Below are positions 23,588 through 34,145 of a stretch of 64,000 nucleotides of DNA, piece after piece. Made by a program: the position numbers and the translations under genes. Every line of letters begins with the position of its first letter. Positions within the stretch are counted from its first letter, which is position 1. The stretch is from contig RSEE01000010.1 of NCBI GenBank assembly GCA_003971905.1, positions 496,001 through 560,000 of the forward strand, read 5' to 3'. Below the pieces are notes generated by a model that did no database searches, had not been told where the DNA came from, and saw nothing but the letters and a program-made list of their open reading frames with translations. Origin of the DNA: Moniliella sp. 'wahieum'. Its lineage: Eukaryota; Basidiomycota; Moniliellomycetes; Moniliellales; Moniliellaceae.

Positions 23588-23766
23588 GTCACAGTCGCGG
23601 GGCTAAGGCGAGGGAAACCAGAATCGGGACTAGGCCAAGGGGTTGTAGCAATTTGTGGGGAAGAAGCAGGAGCAGAGGACATGACGCGAAGTGGAAGCAA
23701 CAGGGAAGGAGCGAGACGCTCGAGACGAAGAATTTGGCAAATGGGAGCGAGATCAGCCAAACTATG
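23588..23766 (+). repeat. Dispersed ~178-bp repeat, copy B
   Basis: Same orientation and near-full-length match to 5549-5725. It lies just after the MFS gene and upstream, by position, of tRNA-Ser, a common place for small transposons. This copy has fewer apparent single-base losses than copy A. Confidence 0.8.
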
Positions 23767-23906
23767 GCACTCGTCTTGTGATACTGGGAATGTGGCACAA
23801 GATAGTGGGATGTGGTGAGGCCTAGAGAGGCTTTGGGTGACCGAACCGGATGGCTTAAGATGGCAGATGGGTGGGCAGAGGGAAAATATTGTTGGGGAAT
23901 AAAAAA

Positions 23907-24013
23907 CGACACCTGTGAGATTCGAACTCACGCCCTCAGAGAGGATTCGCTGGCCCTTGAAGCAAGGTGCTACCTATAGCAGGCGAACGGGGTAACCACT
24001 GCCCTAAAGTGTC
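23907..24013 (-). tRNA. tRNA-Ser (GCT) with intron
   Basis: On the minus strand the acceptor GACACTT pairs with AGGTGTC, with discriminator G. The anticodon stem TTCGC/GCGAA encloses loop CTGCTA-A, giving anticodon GCT. A 25-nt intron follows position 37. The long variable arm (CCTC...GAGG) marks a class II tRNA, and the T arm is GTGAG-TTCGAAT-CTCAC. A run of six T follows immediately (23901-23906), a Pol III terminator. Confidence 0.95.
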
Positions 24014-25331
24014 GATTGGTTCAATTGCGTTTTGTCCTCAAACTTAACCGTAAAACCACTCACACTATAATGGGCCCGCAGCGTTGCATAGCACCCGGCA
24101 GGCCCAATCATTTTCGGCAATGATGAACCCCTTCCAGTGAATGGGGCAAGCCCAACCTTCTTGGTGAGGAGGGGGGAAAGGAGGTTTCTACTCAGGTAGC
24201 CTTTTTTGAGTGAGGGGAACTTGTCTATTGCCAGAAGCACCATGATTGCATGCGGACAAAAGATGGTGGACAGAGCCGCGGTTCTTCGATAATCTCAGTG
24301 GTTCATCGTTGCTGCCAACACCTCGGCACGAAACATCTCTTCGGACATGTTAAGGCAGACTTGCATCTCGCCCTTGCTGCAGCCTTCTTGTCTTCTCATT
24401 CTCTTCGTTCAGCCAGGGCACTGGATGAGCTGGCTGTCATGGGGTGGGGAAAAGGACCGAGGGCAAGAGGCTATACGCAACCCCGATGCGGCCGCCTCCT
24501 TGAAAGAAGCCCTGATTGCTTTGTGGCGCAGGCCGCATCGACCGGGCAGGGTCTGGCAGGGCTAGAATTAGTGCAGACGTGCTACCGAACAACCAGCGCT
24601 GTTGCGTTGTTACCACTTCACAGGTCCCAAGAAATGGGCAGAAGGATGCATAGCGTTTTTGATTCCAGTCAACAGAAAAAGGGTACATGCACAGCCCGTT
24701 ACGCGGGTGTTGCGCATTGGCATGAGGCCATCTGCTCCTCGCAACAGGGACTGCAAACACAGACTTGCTAAAAGCACAGATGTTAGTTTTGAGCAGTGCT
24801 GCTGCCTCCGGGAACGACGATGGAGTCCTGGCTGCTGGCTGGGAGGACAGGAGACCACACGCACGCGTGGAGGCCTTAGGATGCGGGAGGGGCGAAGCAA
24901 AGCAACAGCGCAACATTAAACAAGTCCTACAATCGCAGGGGGGCAAGCCCCTGCGATCCATAGCTTCTACTCAGTACTCATGTTCAATCCTTCTCATGAC
25001 GAAAGAGACTACAGGTCACAAGTCCAGTAGCGGTCATAACCCAATGCTTGATTGAGAAAATGGCTTGAGGGGGACAGCAGACGCTAGAGTCCCACTCAGG
25101 ATACATGAATGGAAGAGGGGAGGTGGGAAAAGAACAGAAAGCAGCCCACTGTGTGATATATGGGGGAGAACCAGACTCAATGTCTGGCAGGGAATCGCGG
25201 CAAAGAGGGGGATCATAGAGCCAGGCGGATGCGGGCAGCAGGAGAACGGCAAGCACAAAGCCTAACGGGCCGACAGCGGAAGAGGAAGGGTTGCCATTGC
25301 CACATGGGCTTACCAAGGCATGGCATGGCGT
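24014..25331. other. Intergenic stretch without a recognised gene
   Basis: Open frames at 24250-24960 on both strands overlap one another and lack motifs. Nothing is called. Confidence 0.45.
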
Positions 25332-25630
25332 TTAGCCGGCGCGAGCGCGGTTCTGGGCCTCAGCCTGCTTCACACGGGCCTCGAGGGTAGAGGTCTTGGC
25401 GAGCTGGGCGGCAGTGGGCTGGCCGTCGTGAAGGGCCGGGTTTGGCCGGTCGGAGTAACGGGTGGCATCGGCGTTGCTGCCCTGGTAGGACGAGGTGGTA
25501 CGGGTCAGGCCTTCCTGAGCGGCAGGCTTGGAGGTCTTTTCGGGCGAGGAGAAGCAAGAACCCTGCGGGAGGCAAGAGCGGGTTAATATGGGACAGAGGG
25601 CGAGCACGCAGCACCGGGGACACGCACCAT
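25332..25630 (-). CDS. Small predicted N-myristoylated and palmitoylated protein, 77 aa
   Basis: The only ATG that fits is at 25630-25628. It is followed at once by GTGCGT, a good donor, and a 65-nt intron ends in a pyrimidine-rich CCTCCCGCAG at 25563. Splicing gives M-GSCFSSPEKTSKPAAQ... to ...KQAEAQNRARAG and TAA. Residues 2-6 (G-S-C-F-S) fit the N-myristoyltransferase pattern (Gly2, Ser6), and Cys4 is well placed for palmitoylation, so stable attachment to the plasma membrane or vacuole is predicted. The C-terminal third (AQLAKTSTLEARVKQAEAQN) could form a helix. No known family was recognised. A TATA box lies about 90 bases upstream. The frame is clean, with C/G-ending codons typical of expressed genes here. 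Confidence 0.7.
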
Positions 25631-25719
25631 GATGAGGGAATAGGAGCTGGGTGGGGGGGTGAGAGTAGTAGAGGTGGTGGTGGGGAAAAACGCGGGCGGC
25701 GGGGCCAGGGCGCAGAAAC

Positions 25720-25725
25720 TTTATA
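25720..25725 (-). promoter_or_regulatory. TATA box of the small lipidated-protein gene
   Basis: TATAAA on the minus strand, about 90 bases before the ATG at 25630. It supports the one-codon first exon as the real start. Confidence 0.6.
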
Positions 25726-27051
25726 GCGACGGCGGAGGGGTGGGGAACGGGCGACTGTGGGCTACTGGGAGAGAGGGCGTGCGGGGGCGCAGGGGCAGTG
25801 TGAAGAAGGTGCGCGGCAACGCGCGGTGGTCGTGCGCGTGCAGCAGAGGACGCAGTGTGCCGTGCCGGCAGTGCCCCCGACCGACGCGGAGAGGATGATC
25901 GATGATCCTGAGACTTGCCCGACTTGCGTGGGGGCAGTATTTCGGATGCATGATGGATGGTGCAGAGGGCGGGCTGGGTGATTCCGAAGCCAAGGGAGCA
26001 GGGCAGCCAGCAGGACCCAGCTCGGAAGTCCAAGGCGGTGTGACATTGGCATGGGACATGGCCCTGGCCGTGGACATGGATGGACATGGCTGGACTGGAC
26101 ATGGGCATGGTGCAGGGACGTCGACATGGGACAGGCAACAGGTGACATGGTGACATGGTGACAGGCGACACTGAACGGGTGCTGCATCTGGCTTGTGCGC
26201 GCTGGCGTTCAGTCGGAGAACGCTGGGGCGCTGAGGCCTGGGGAGCTGAGGCACGGAGGCGCTGAGGCAGCAGGCGTGAGCGAGTGAGCGCTGACCAATG
26301 ATTGGATGACCGGTGACGCGTGACGGCCCAGATTGAGGATCCGGGGGCAGAGAGTGGGGGCAGTGTGGGCCGGGCTGGGCGCGTCCACCAGGGCTGGGCA
26401 GTAGGCCAGCTGTGCGGCGAGAACCGGGCTGGGGCTGCTGGGGCGCCCGTCTAGCGTCTGAGATCTGGGCCGAGGCAGTGCACTGTTAATGCGGTTACTA
26501 GGTTACTGTCCCACAGCAAGGGCGGCCACAGGGATCGATCGATACTCTACCCCCAGAGCAGCCACCACGTCTGCAGCTTCTTGCCGCGGTGCGTCAGCAG
26601 CAGCAGCGACAATTGCCATTGCCAGCGGGCGCTGCTGGCCGTTGCGCGGCACCCGCACCCGCACTGGTGGCAATCGACAATCCACAAAAGTCAGGCCGTG
26701 GCACAGGAGGGCACAGCGCCGGCCTGGTTGCCTGCTCGCGCTTTGGAGAGGCTGGTGCCAGTGAGCCAGTGTGACCCTGAGGCTTAGGCCTGCCTGAGCC
26801 TGAGGCCCTGAGGCCGATGGGAGAACGAGATGGTCAGGAGACTACACACTGCGATCGAGCTGGAATAGGCTGGAATTCATCACACATCAGCCATGGCATG
26901 CATGAGCATGAACGCTCCGCGCCAGGGAGCAAGGGCGCGCGCAGCGAGCGCATGCCAAAGGCTGCGGCCGTCGTAGACACACATACATACTCCTTCTCAG
27001 ATCGCAGATCTCAATCTCACATCCCAGATCCCGGGTCGATCTCAACCACTA

Positions 27052-27086
27052 ATCATCGATCATCGATCATCGATCATCGATCATCG
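27052..27086. repeat. ATCATCG heptamer island, five exact units
   Basis: Five perfect consecutive ATCATCG units followed by ATC. It is the longest pure heptamer array in the window. Confidence 0.95.
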
Positions 27087-27299
27087 ATCTCAATTATCTC
27101 ACATCTCAATCTCACCGGTCATTGTTTCAACCTCCATTCTCAACACGCAGATCCTCTGGCACGCTTCCACAGCGTCCGCTCCACCAACACCAGGGGCATC
27201 ACATTGTCACGGTACTCTCAGGACGTCCAATTAGACGTTCAGTCTAACGCGTGTCACATGTTCACACGTTCACATTCAATAAGTGGCTAGTGAAGCTAA

Positions 27300-27320
27300 T
27301 GACATGTGACATGTGACACG
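27300..27320. repeat. TGACATG heptamer island
   Basis: Three units of TGACATG/TGACACG, followed by further CATGTG words. Same structure as the islands at 39000 and 53648. Confidence 0.85.
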
Positions 27321-28733
27321 GCGACATGTGTGTGCACATGTCACGCGCCACGTGTGTGATGGCATGGGTTCGTTCAGGTGATCGAGGTGATCCCGGTGAT
27401 CTGGCAACCATTCCTGTCACATGTCATTTCCATCGTACCCGGTCTTCTCTTTCCTCTACCAACGATTGCCTTGCCTCCTTTGGAGCACTGGGAGTACTTG
27501 GTTCGCTCTATTTGCCGCTTCCCCGACATCTCTCCACGGCCCAGTTGGGGGTACTCGATACTCCCTGATGCACCTACTTCTTGGGTGGCGCTGAGGGCAT
27601 CGGAATGAGAAGCGGCACTAGTGAGACGTGCCACTCTTTCAGTGTTGCCTCTCGAGTTGGAGCGGCCACCCCCACCACAGACCACACCACGTTGAAGGTA
27701 GTAGCCCAAAAGTTAACCAACAAACTGCGTCCCACATTCGGGAGGGGCCAAAGCCAGGCTTTTCTCCTTGTGGAGCTGGGCTTGTTAGAGTATGGCATGA
27801 TCGTGCACTCACATGCTATTTAACTTACTTTTGCGGCCAAGCCACTGGTACTATGCGGAAGTCTTCTCTTTGTTCTGCCTCTCGAGCGCATCGGACAGGG
27901 TATCCCTTGCGGGCCTCCTTCCCCTTCCTTTCTTCTCTCCCTGTTGTTCACAACGTCGGACTAACGTCAGCGCGTCAGGCTACTTCGTTAATGGACAACC
28001 GCCGTTCTGGGCTCTCATTGAGGTGACCGATCCATCGCGCTGACCCATTGATCACACAGTATTGCGCTCGCCCTAGCCCCCATTCCATTCTTTCGTGATA
28101 GCTGTCATAGGGAGGGGATCCCGAGGTGGAACCCCCTCGTGGTGTAGGGGGTATAAACCCTTGGACAGGCCATCGGTGTCTCGTACGTTAGGTCCTACTC
28201 CAGATCCTGTGTGGTTGAACCGAGCGGATGTAGAGGCGAGGAGAGACCCTTTAGTTCGGGTTTTGCTGCCTGCGTGCAAAGGCCGCAGCTCAGACCCTCC
28301 TAATGTAGGAGCCGCGCACGTAGGTCGTTATACCAGTTGAAGGGGTCCAGGAGCTCCGAAAGTCACTCTGTTCCTCGTAGCGTTACCATACTACTCGGTA
28401 CGCTGTAGTATGCGGCAACAGACAGAGTCCTAAAGAAGATCAAGCGCTACTGATGGTACTGATGCGAGTAACCGCGCAGCTTGCAGTGTACTCGACGTAA
28501 GTCGTAAATTCGTAAGCGTAAAAATGGTAGAAGGTGGAAGGGCGAGAGAGGAACTGGTAGTCGGGAGGACCAAAGACAGGATGGCCGACAAGGACCACAT
28601 ATGCAAGCCTTAGACATGGCTGCTTACATACAACAGAAGGAACCAGGCCTCAAGTGCCCCATGATAAGTATAGAGAGAATGCGGAGCACCTTCCAGAGAG
28701 GTATAAGGACTAATGCACAGCCAATGCTCTCAA

Positions 28734-28775
28734 GGGCGCTGACGGTGCGTAGTCGGGCGCTGACGCTGCGTAGTC
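28734..28775. repeat. Direct repeat of a 21-mer
   Basis: Two adjacent copies of GGGCGCTGACGSTGCGTAGTC that differ at one base. No function is apparent. Confidence 0.85.
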
Positions 28776-29189
28776 GGGCGCAGCAGGAAGGATTCCAGCA
28801 AGACTGACTGTGCAATGGGCACAAAGCATCGTACCGATGAGCGCATGCGACCATGGCGGGCCGCGTAGCGCCCCGTAACTTCCTACTACTACTCTTCCGC
28901 CCTCCTTATAGTCCTAACCCGAAGAGAGCGACTTCTCCATCGTTCTCTCTACCCTCGGCCTCAACCTCAACACCTACTGGCCCTACCCCTAAACCCTATT
29001 ACCTCATCACTTTTCCCTCCCGGCCCCAACCCCACTCCACGTCACTCTCACCCCAACCTCTCCACCCCCAACCTCCACTGCCACGACTAATACCTGACAA
29101 CTCCCTTCCTCCAACCCCATTTTTCGCACCGTTCCCACCAACCTTCCCCGCTTTCACCTCGACCACTACTCTGTACCACTCTACCCAGC

Positions 29190-29951
29190 ATGAACAGCGA
29201 CAGTGAAGCGGGCAATCAGTTGACTCCACCGACCCAGGCTGCTCCTGCGATGGTCTGGCCGCAGTTTGTGTTCCTGCGCAACGGCCCTCATGATGATGGT
29301 TACCAGCGCGTTCTTACTGCACTCCCACACATTTTCAATGGCGACGCGGTTGTGACGAAATTGCGCGGCGGACAAAAATGGCAAGCCGAAAGCAGGGTCG
29401 CCTGTACCTGACGACGGCCCTGAGTACGAAGTGGTGAACTGGTTTCCTACTGCATTAACACTCTGGGCAAGAAATTCATCAAGGCAGAGGATCTGTTGTT
29501 TGTGAAAATCATCGCCACAACCCGCCCCAAGGACACCGTGGCAAGCCTCCAAGCCCAGCTCCTCCAGCTGGTAACTGATCTTTGCAGTCACAATGTGGAT
29601 GTGGCATGGCGTTCCTACTACCGTCTTGCCAACTTTCTGTTTAGTGACGATGACTTTATCCCCATCGTTACTTCCGTCGATCCTGTCTTCGCATTTGGCA
29701 AGCTCGGTGTTCCCAAGGACTCGCCTCTGTACAAAGCACAACGCGACGGCCTAAGCTGGGCAGATTTTGACAAGGACAAGGCTGCAGCATTTCATACTTC
29801 GTGGTCTCCGAAGCGGCGTTCCCTTGCTCTTCGCGAGAATCTTGAAGAGTGGCGCAAATTTCTGGACTTTCCATTTATGCTGTTCTTCTTCCTGGCGGTC
29901 ATCTATATGTCCTGTCGTGCTCAAAAAGGTACTAGCGTCAGGAGCTTATAA
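29190..29951 (+). CDS. Unrecognised hypothetical protein
   Basis: A C/T-rich leader of about 300 bases ends at ATG 29190. The reading begins MNSDSEAGNQLTPPTQAAPA, has VFLRNGPHDDGYQRVL, changes frame near 29380-29490, and continues through LFVKIIATTRPKDTVASLQA and SWADFDKDKAAAFHTSW to an Arg-rich amphipathic stretch and a hydrophobic end (MLFFFLAVIY). Codon choice supports coding in both frames. I do not recognise a domain; the second half looks helical and charged. It may extend across an unseen intron after 29930. It might be a lineage-specific gene or a transposon-derived protein. Confidence 0.5.
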
Positions 29952-30672
29952 GAAGCTATCTGTGACTGTTTCGTATCTTCCCTTGCACAGGGCAATCATC
30001 CTTAGCTTGGCAGCGTATAGCTACTTTTCAGTGTAGCTACTTCTCGGATAACGGGCAACCCAGTGTAGTCTGCTTCGCCCTAGCCCCCGTTCTTTCACAG
30101 CTGAGCAGAGCCTGTCAAAACTATATTCCCCCCCGCTGCTCGCTGGGTGCTTGGCAGGGGATGGCGGAAGGGTGGTGGGATGTTCCCCCTTTGGACTGTA
30201 AACCAACCTACCCGGTCTCTGTGTGTCGTTTTGAGGACTTCAGTTGCAGGAGGTGTTTCAATGGAACCACGTGGCTTGGTGATGTACGCCACTTTTGGCG
30301 TTACGCGTTACGCCTTACCACTTTTCTTTGACTGAGGCTGTTGGACTTTCTGAGAATGGATGCAATGCTTCCATGCGGGCGACGTAATGTTTATACTGGT
30401 AGATCTGACTTACCGGCATGCCAGCAGATTCTCTCCACCAATCCATTCCTCTATTGCTGTGTTCGTCCACTTTGGCAACGGCCTGCCACCCGCACTCGAA
30501 TCACATACGCAACCCACGCAATGCCAGCGTTACAATGCCAGTCTTTGTATGGCCCGTCCCTGCTGGCGAAAGGATCGTGATGCGTGGTTGGGATGAAGAT
30601 AGGAAACAGAGAGGCAGGAGCAAGGCAGAGTACAACAGGACCTGTTCCATCTGAGTGTACGGTTGACATTGT
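29952..30672. other. Spacer before tRNA-Pro
   Basis: Short coding-looking fragments at 30360-30600 have no motif. Nothing is called. Confidence 0.45.
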
Positions 30673-30756
30673 GGGTTCGTGGTGTAGTGGTATCATGCCT
30701 CTTTAGGGTTTCAAAACTCGTAGAGGTGGTCCTCGGTTCGATCCCGGGCGGACCCC
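30673..30756 (+). tRNA. tRNA-Pro (AGG) with a 12-nt intron
   Basis: Acceptor GGGTTCG pairs with CGGACCC (one G-U pair), discriminator C. The D arm GTGTAGTGGTATCAT is typical of Pro/Gly tRNAs. Anticodon stem CCTCT/AGAGG encloses T-T-AGG-G, then a 12-nt intron after position 37, then T. The T arm is CTCGG-TTCGATC-CCGGG. Six T follow directly. Confidence 0.95.
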
Positions 30757-30762
30757 TTTTTT
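30757..30762 (+). terminator. Pol III terminator of tRNA-Pro
   Basis: Run of six T immediately after the discriminator base. Confidence 0.85.
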
Positions 30763-31388
30763 GGCTGGCGTTTGCTTGCGCCTTAGCGATTTTCCCGACT
30801 ATCACTGGCCCATAAGGCGCTTCCCGGCACCACGCTGGCACGGCGCACGCACGACATGGCGGGGGTGCAGGACCACTGGCTACTTGGATTGGCAGCATCT
30901 CCATAGTGAAGTAGGAGGGAAGAGATGGCTTGAACGGCCGCTCTCTTCTGTGCTCTTGCCCTCAGACGCCAGCTCAGCTGTCGCCTCGAATATAATAGCC
31001 CCTTGACTACAGTACATACATTATCCTCGCCTGTCTTAGTCTGCTACTCCTTCTAAGCACTTCCACCGCTTACTGTATTGGCTCCTGTATTTCCCTTCAT
31101 CGATCATCGGACGAGCGACTAGTGACTAGTGACTAGTGAGACGTAGACGACCCGCCCTTGTTTGCCTGTGGTTGATATAGAATAGACCTACTCCCTGTCC
31201 CTTTCAACAGTACCATACCTACATTACCCACCCAAAGCATGCTCCTATACTAATGCCGTTTTTTCTTCATCTTACCTTCTGTATCTCGGGGGGCAACGTA
31301 ATATGGACCAACAGTCATGAAATCGGTGCGGTAGGGGTGCAGGTGCAGGTGCAGGAAAACAGATGCGATACGGAGGCCAAAAGCAACT
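30763..31388. other. Spacer with a GACTAGT heptamer island
   Basis: Contains three exact GACTAGT units at 31117-31137 next to a CATCGATCATCGG patch. No gene was recognised. Confidence 0.55.
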
Positions 31389-33462
31389 TTACTCGTCCGC
31401 TTCCTCCGGCAGCGGTCCATGCCTGCGGCCCGAGAAGGAGCGGGTAATGCCAACATCATCAGGGGGCGACGCTGGCATAGGCTGACCGTCGGCCATGGCC
31501 TCCTTGATCATCGAAATCGTCGACTCGATCGACCGCCGACGCATGGAGGGGGAAGACATGGTGGTGCCCAACGACGAGGAACGGGAATGATGATGGCCCC
31601 GACGAGCGGACTTTTGGCCACTCAGGTTGGCCTGTCCCTTGGCATTGATGAAAGAGCCAAATGGGTTTGGCGGATCGCTCGACGTGTCCAGCGGGGGCAG
31701 GGTGGTATGCTTACGCGAGCCGGGTAGAGTGGGTTCTTTGGGCAATTCGGGCAAGGCAGTCTCCTTAGGTGACTCGGGCAGAGGTACCGGCTCGCCCATG
31801 GGTGAATCCGTTAGTGCCCCCTCGGTGAGCGGGTCGGACGCATCCATCAACTCAGGAGGGAGACGTTCGTTCTCAATGTCCACCTTGCGCGCATCGTCAA
31901 ATCCGCGAATGTTGTCCTTGACTTCCTCAGAGCCAAGAATCAGGGAATCGTACGGCAAACTCGTCTCGGTGACAGGAGAACGCAGTTCCGAGGAGCGCTC
32001 CGTCTCTTCACGCAAAAGGGAAAAGACGCGTGACATGCGGCCAACAGAGATGATCTTGTCCTGGATTCCCTCATCGTCGGTTTGCATCGCCTCGGGCCCT
32101 GGCTCTGGTTCAGGCTTCGTTTCCTCAAGGAGCAGATCATCTTCGTCCTCTTCCTCCAGTTCCTCTTTGGAGCAAATGTTGAGCAGCGAAACCAGCATGT
32201 CGGTGATTTTCTCCCCACAAAAGGAAGAGACCACGTAAACACGTCCATAAAGTTGGGCAGCCAGTACGGGTGAGGGGTGGCGTTGAACTGTCGAATGTTC
32301 ATGACGTTGTTGTCGTACTTGAGTACGGCAGCCTTGTTGTTGTACACGTCAAGGTAGTTGGGGGCAGAAAAGATGGTCATGACAGAGGGAAAGCCTGTGT
32401 GTCTTGGTTTTGCGGTACATGCGGTACCCAGCATCTTGAGCCTCATGTGCACGAATAATGGACAGGAGGTTGTTCCGCTCAAGGAACTGGCAGGTGGCAG
32501 CATAGGTGAAAAAGTAACTGCACCCTCGGACATGATTGTGGAGGAAGAGTTCACCGTTTCTCTCTGAACCAAATTCCTCGCACGGGTCGGCCCAGGGATA
32601 TCGCACATGAGGCCGTGTGGGGCTCACGGAACCGATTCAGGTCACGAAGATCGTCCAGCGTCGTAAATTCCGGTGAGAGACCGCCGTGAATGCAAAGGAA
32701 TTGTTTGTTCATCAGCGCGCCGAGAGGTAGTGTGCAGAAGGATTCCATGCACTCGTCATAGATGGCCTCGGGTATTTGTGTTTGCCTATTGGAAATGTCA
32801 CATGCCGTCCAGGTACGGTGGTCAGCAGCCACCCTCGAAGGGGTGGAAAGGAACGTACATTCGAGCTTAAAGGTAAAATAGTCAGTCAGGTGCCGGCACT
32901 CGTGGTTTCCACGCAGAAGAAACACAGAGTCGGGGGGTAGCAGATCTTGAGAGCCCAGAGGTAGAGAACACATTCAATGGAGAAGTGCCGCGGTCAACAT
33001 AGTCCCCAAGAAAGAGGTAGCGCGTCTCGGCCGGTTGCCGCCGACTTCAAAGAGCTTCATCAGGTCGTAGTATTGGCCATGCACATCGCCACAGACAGTG
33101 ATGGGTGCTTCGACTTCGAGCAGATTAGGCTCGGCACGGAGGAGGGCGGTGGCGGTGCGGATGAGATAAAGGGCCTGGTCATTGGTGAGGCGGCCCTCGT
33201 GGTAGAGATGGTCTTTGAGGAAGACTAGATTGGGCGTGGTGTGCTGGGCATCGGCGTAAAAGTCGGCGTCAGAGGGCAGAGCAACGGCGGGCGCGGCTAC
33301 ATCGGTGATGACACGCTGGCGGGTGGAGACGGTGGTGCCGTCGTCGAGGACGTGGACGCTAAAGTCGATGTCGGGGACGGAGGCGGCCGACTTGCGCTGG
33401 ATCTCGCCGAGGGCAGCATGGAGGTGTTCGCGGTGGGCCTCGGCAGCTGGGGGCAGGGCCAT
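31389..33462 (-). CDS. CNA1: Calcineurin A, catalytic subunit of the Ca2+/calmodulin-dependent phosphatase
   Basis: This subunit dephosphorylates Crz1-type targets in calcium and stress signalling. In order: [40 protein letters not shown] (metal motif GDVHGQ); [88 protein letters not shown]; the calcineurin-B-binding helix region [20 protein letters not shown]; a calmodulin-type stretch after an acidic run ([12 protein letters not shown]); [18 protein letters not shown]; and a Ser-rich tail. An intron at 32786-32858 (73 nt, GTACGT to AATAG) splits the codon joining LE to CKHKYPEA. Frame breaks are fixed by one base each at G runs 32213-32216, 32595-32597 and 32933-32938 (plus-strand coordinates), and near 32988. 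All metal ligands seen are intact, so the gene is probably functional. Confidence 0.92.
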
Positions 33463-34145
33463 GGTTGGGGGGGGGGGGGATGGTGGCTGCTGCTGCGCTG
33501 ATGCGGATGGGGATGCTGCTGATGGATGCGGGCGGGCGGAGCTGGGGTGGCGCAGAGGCGCTGGGGCTGCCTCGGGCACGCGCCCTGAGGCGTGACGTGA
33601 GGCGTGATGCATGCGTGCGAATTGGCCCAGAGGCGCGGTGGGATGCGGTGTGGTGCCCTGCCGCTGTCTGCTGCCTGCCGCTGCCCAGGAGCACAAGCGA
33701 GCTGCGTCGGACGGGGAGCGACGCCTGGGGTAACATTTCACAGCTGCACGGGGTAAATAGGGGCGCTGCGACACGTGACATGTGATGACGCATGTCACAT
33801 GGCACATGCCATGCATGCCACGGGTCGTTCGCGTTAGTCGTTAATCGCCCTCTGCAGGCAAGCGCTTCGTGCTGCGAAGAGAGAGCACAGCAGGGCCACC
33901 AGTATCCCTGCTCTCGGCTGTGTATATATCTCGCGCAGCACACGGATATACGCAGCGCTCTCCGTACCAAACAAAGCTCGACGATCCGGCGATCCCATCC
34001 ACACTCAGTCTCAGAGAGCACACCAGCCGCCCGCCGGCGATCGCTCAAGACGCCTCAGCATGAGAGGGTGAGATGATGCAGACAATCACTGGGATGGTCG
34101 GACGGCGCCCGCCCCCTCTCTCCTCCTTTACTTCCGCATCCTGCC
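33463..34145. promoter_or_regulatory. Divergent promoter region between calcineurin A and the FSH-fold gene
   Basis: 683 bp between two divergent starts. It holds a TATATA element near 33921-33928 and a patch of GTGACATGTGATGACGCATG-like words at 33773-33800. A run of G directly precedes the calcineurin ATG. Shared regulation of the two genes is possible but unproven. Confidence 0.45.

Larger units (their letters stand above)
25726..29189. other. Long gene-poor spacer
   Basis: No gene could be identified. It includes heptamer islands at 27052-27086 and 27300-27320, a doubled 21-mer at 28734-28775, an inverted repeat (CATACTAC/GTAGTATG) near 28390-28420, and a strongly C/T-rich stretch from about 28890 to 29180 that probably is the leader of the next gene. 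The region 27400-27820 looks weakly coding on the plus strand but matches nothing I know. Confidence 0.45.

Noticed and set aside
8812-27086. ATCATCG arrays as a possible CRISPR-like or telomeric array
   Set aside because: Units are directly adjacent with no spacers, are 7 bp long, occur internally, and are not TTAGGG-type.
27378-27823. Weakly coding-like frames around 27400-27820
   Set aside because: Neither frame matches a family and no start, intron or stop structure is convincing.
28130-28180. GGTGTAGGGGGTATAAAC resembling a tRNA D arm
   Set aside because: No acceptor, anticodon or T-arm pairing could be built around it.
28060-30110. Shared words TCGCCCTAGCCCCC near 28070 and 30080 suggesting a repeat pair or element ends
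   Set aside because: Similarity covers only about 20 bases and does not extend; no terminal inverted repeats.
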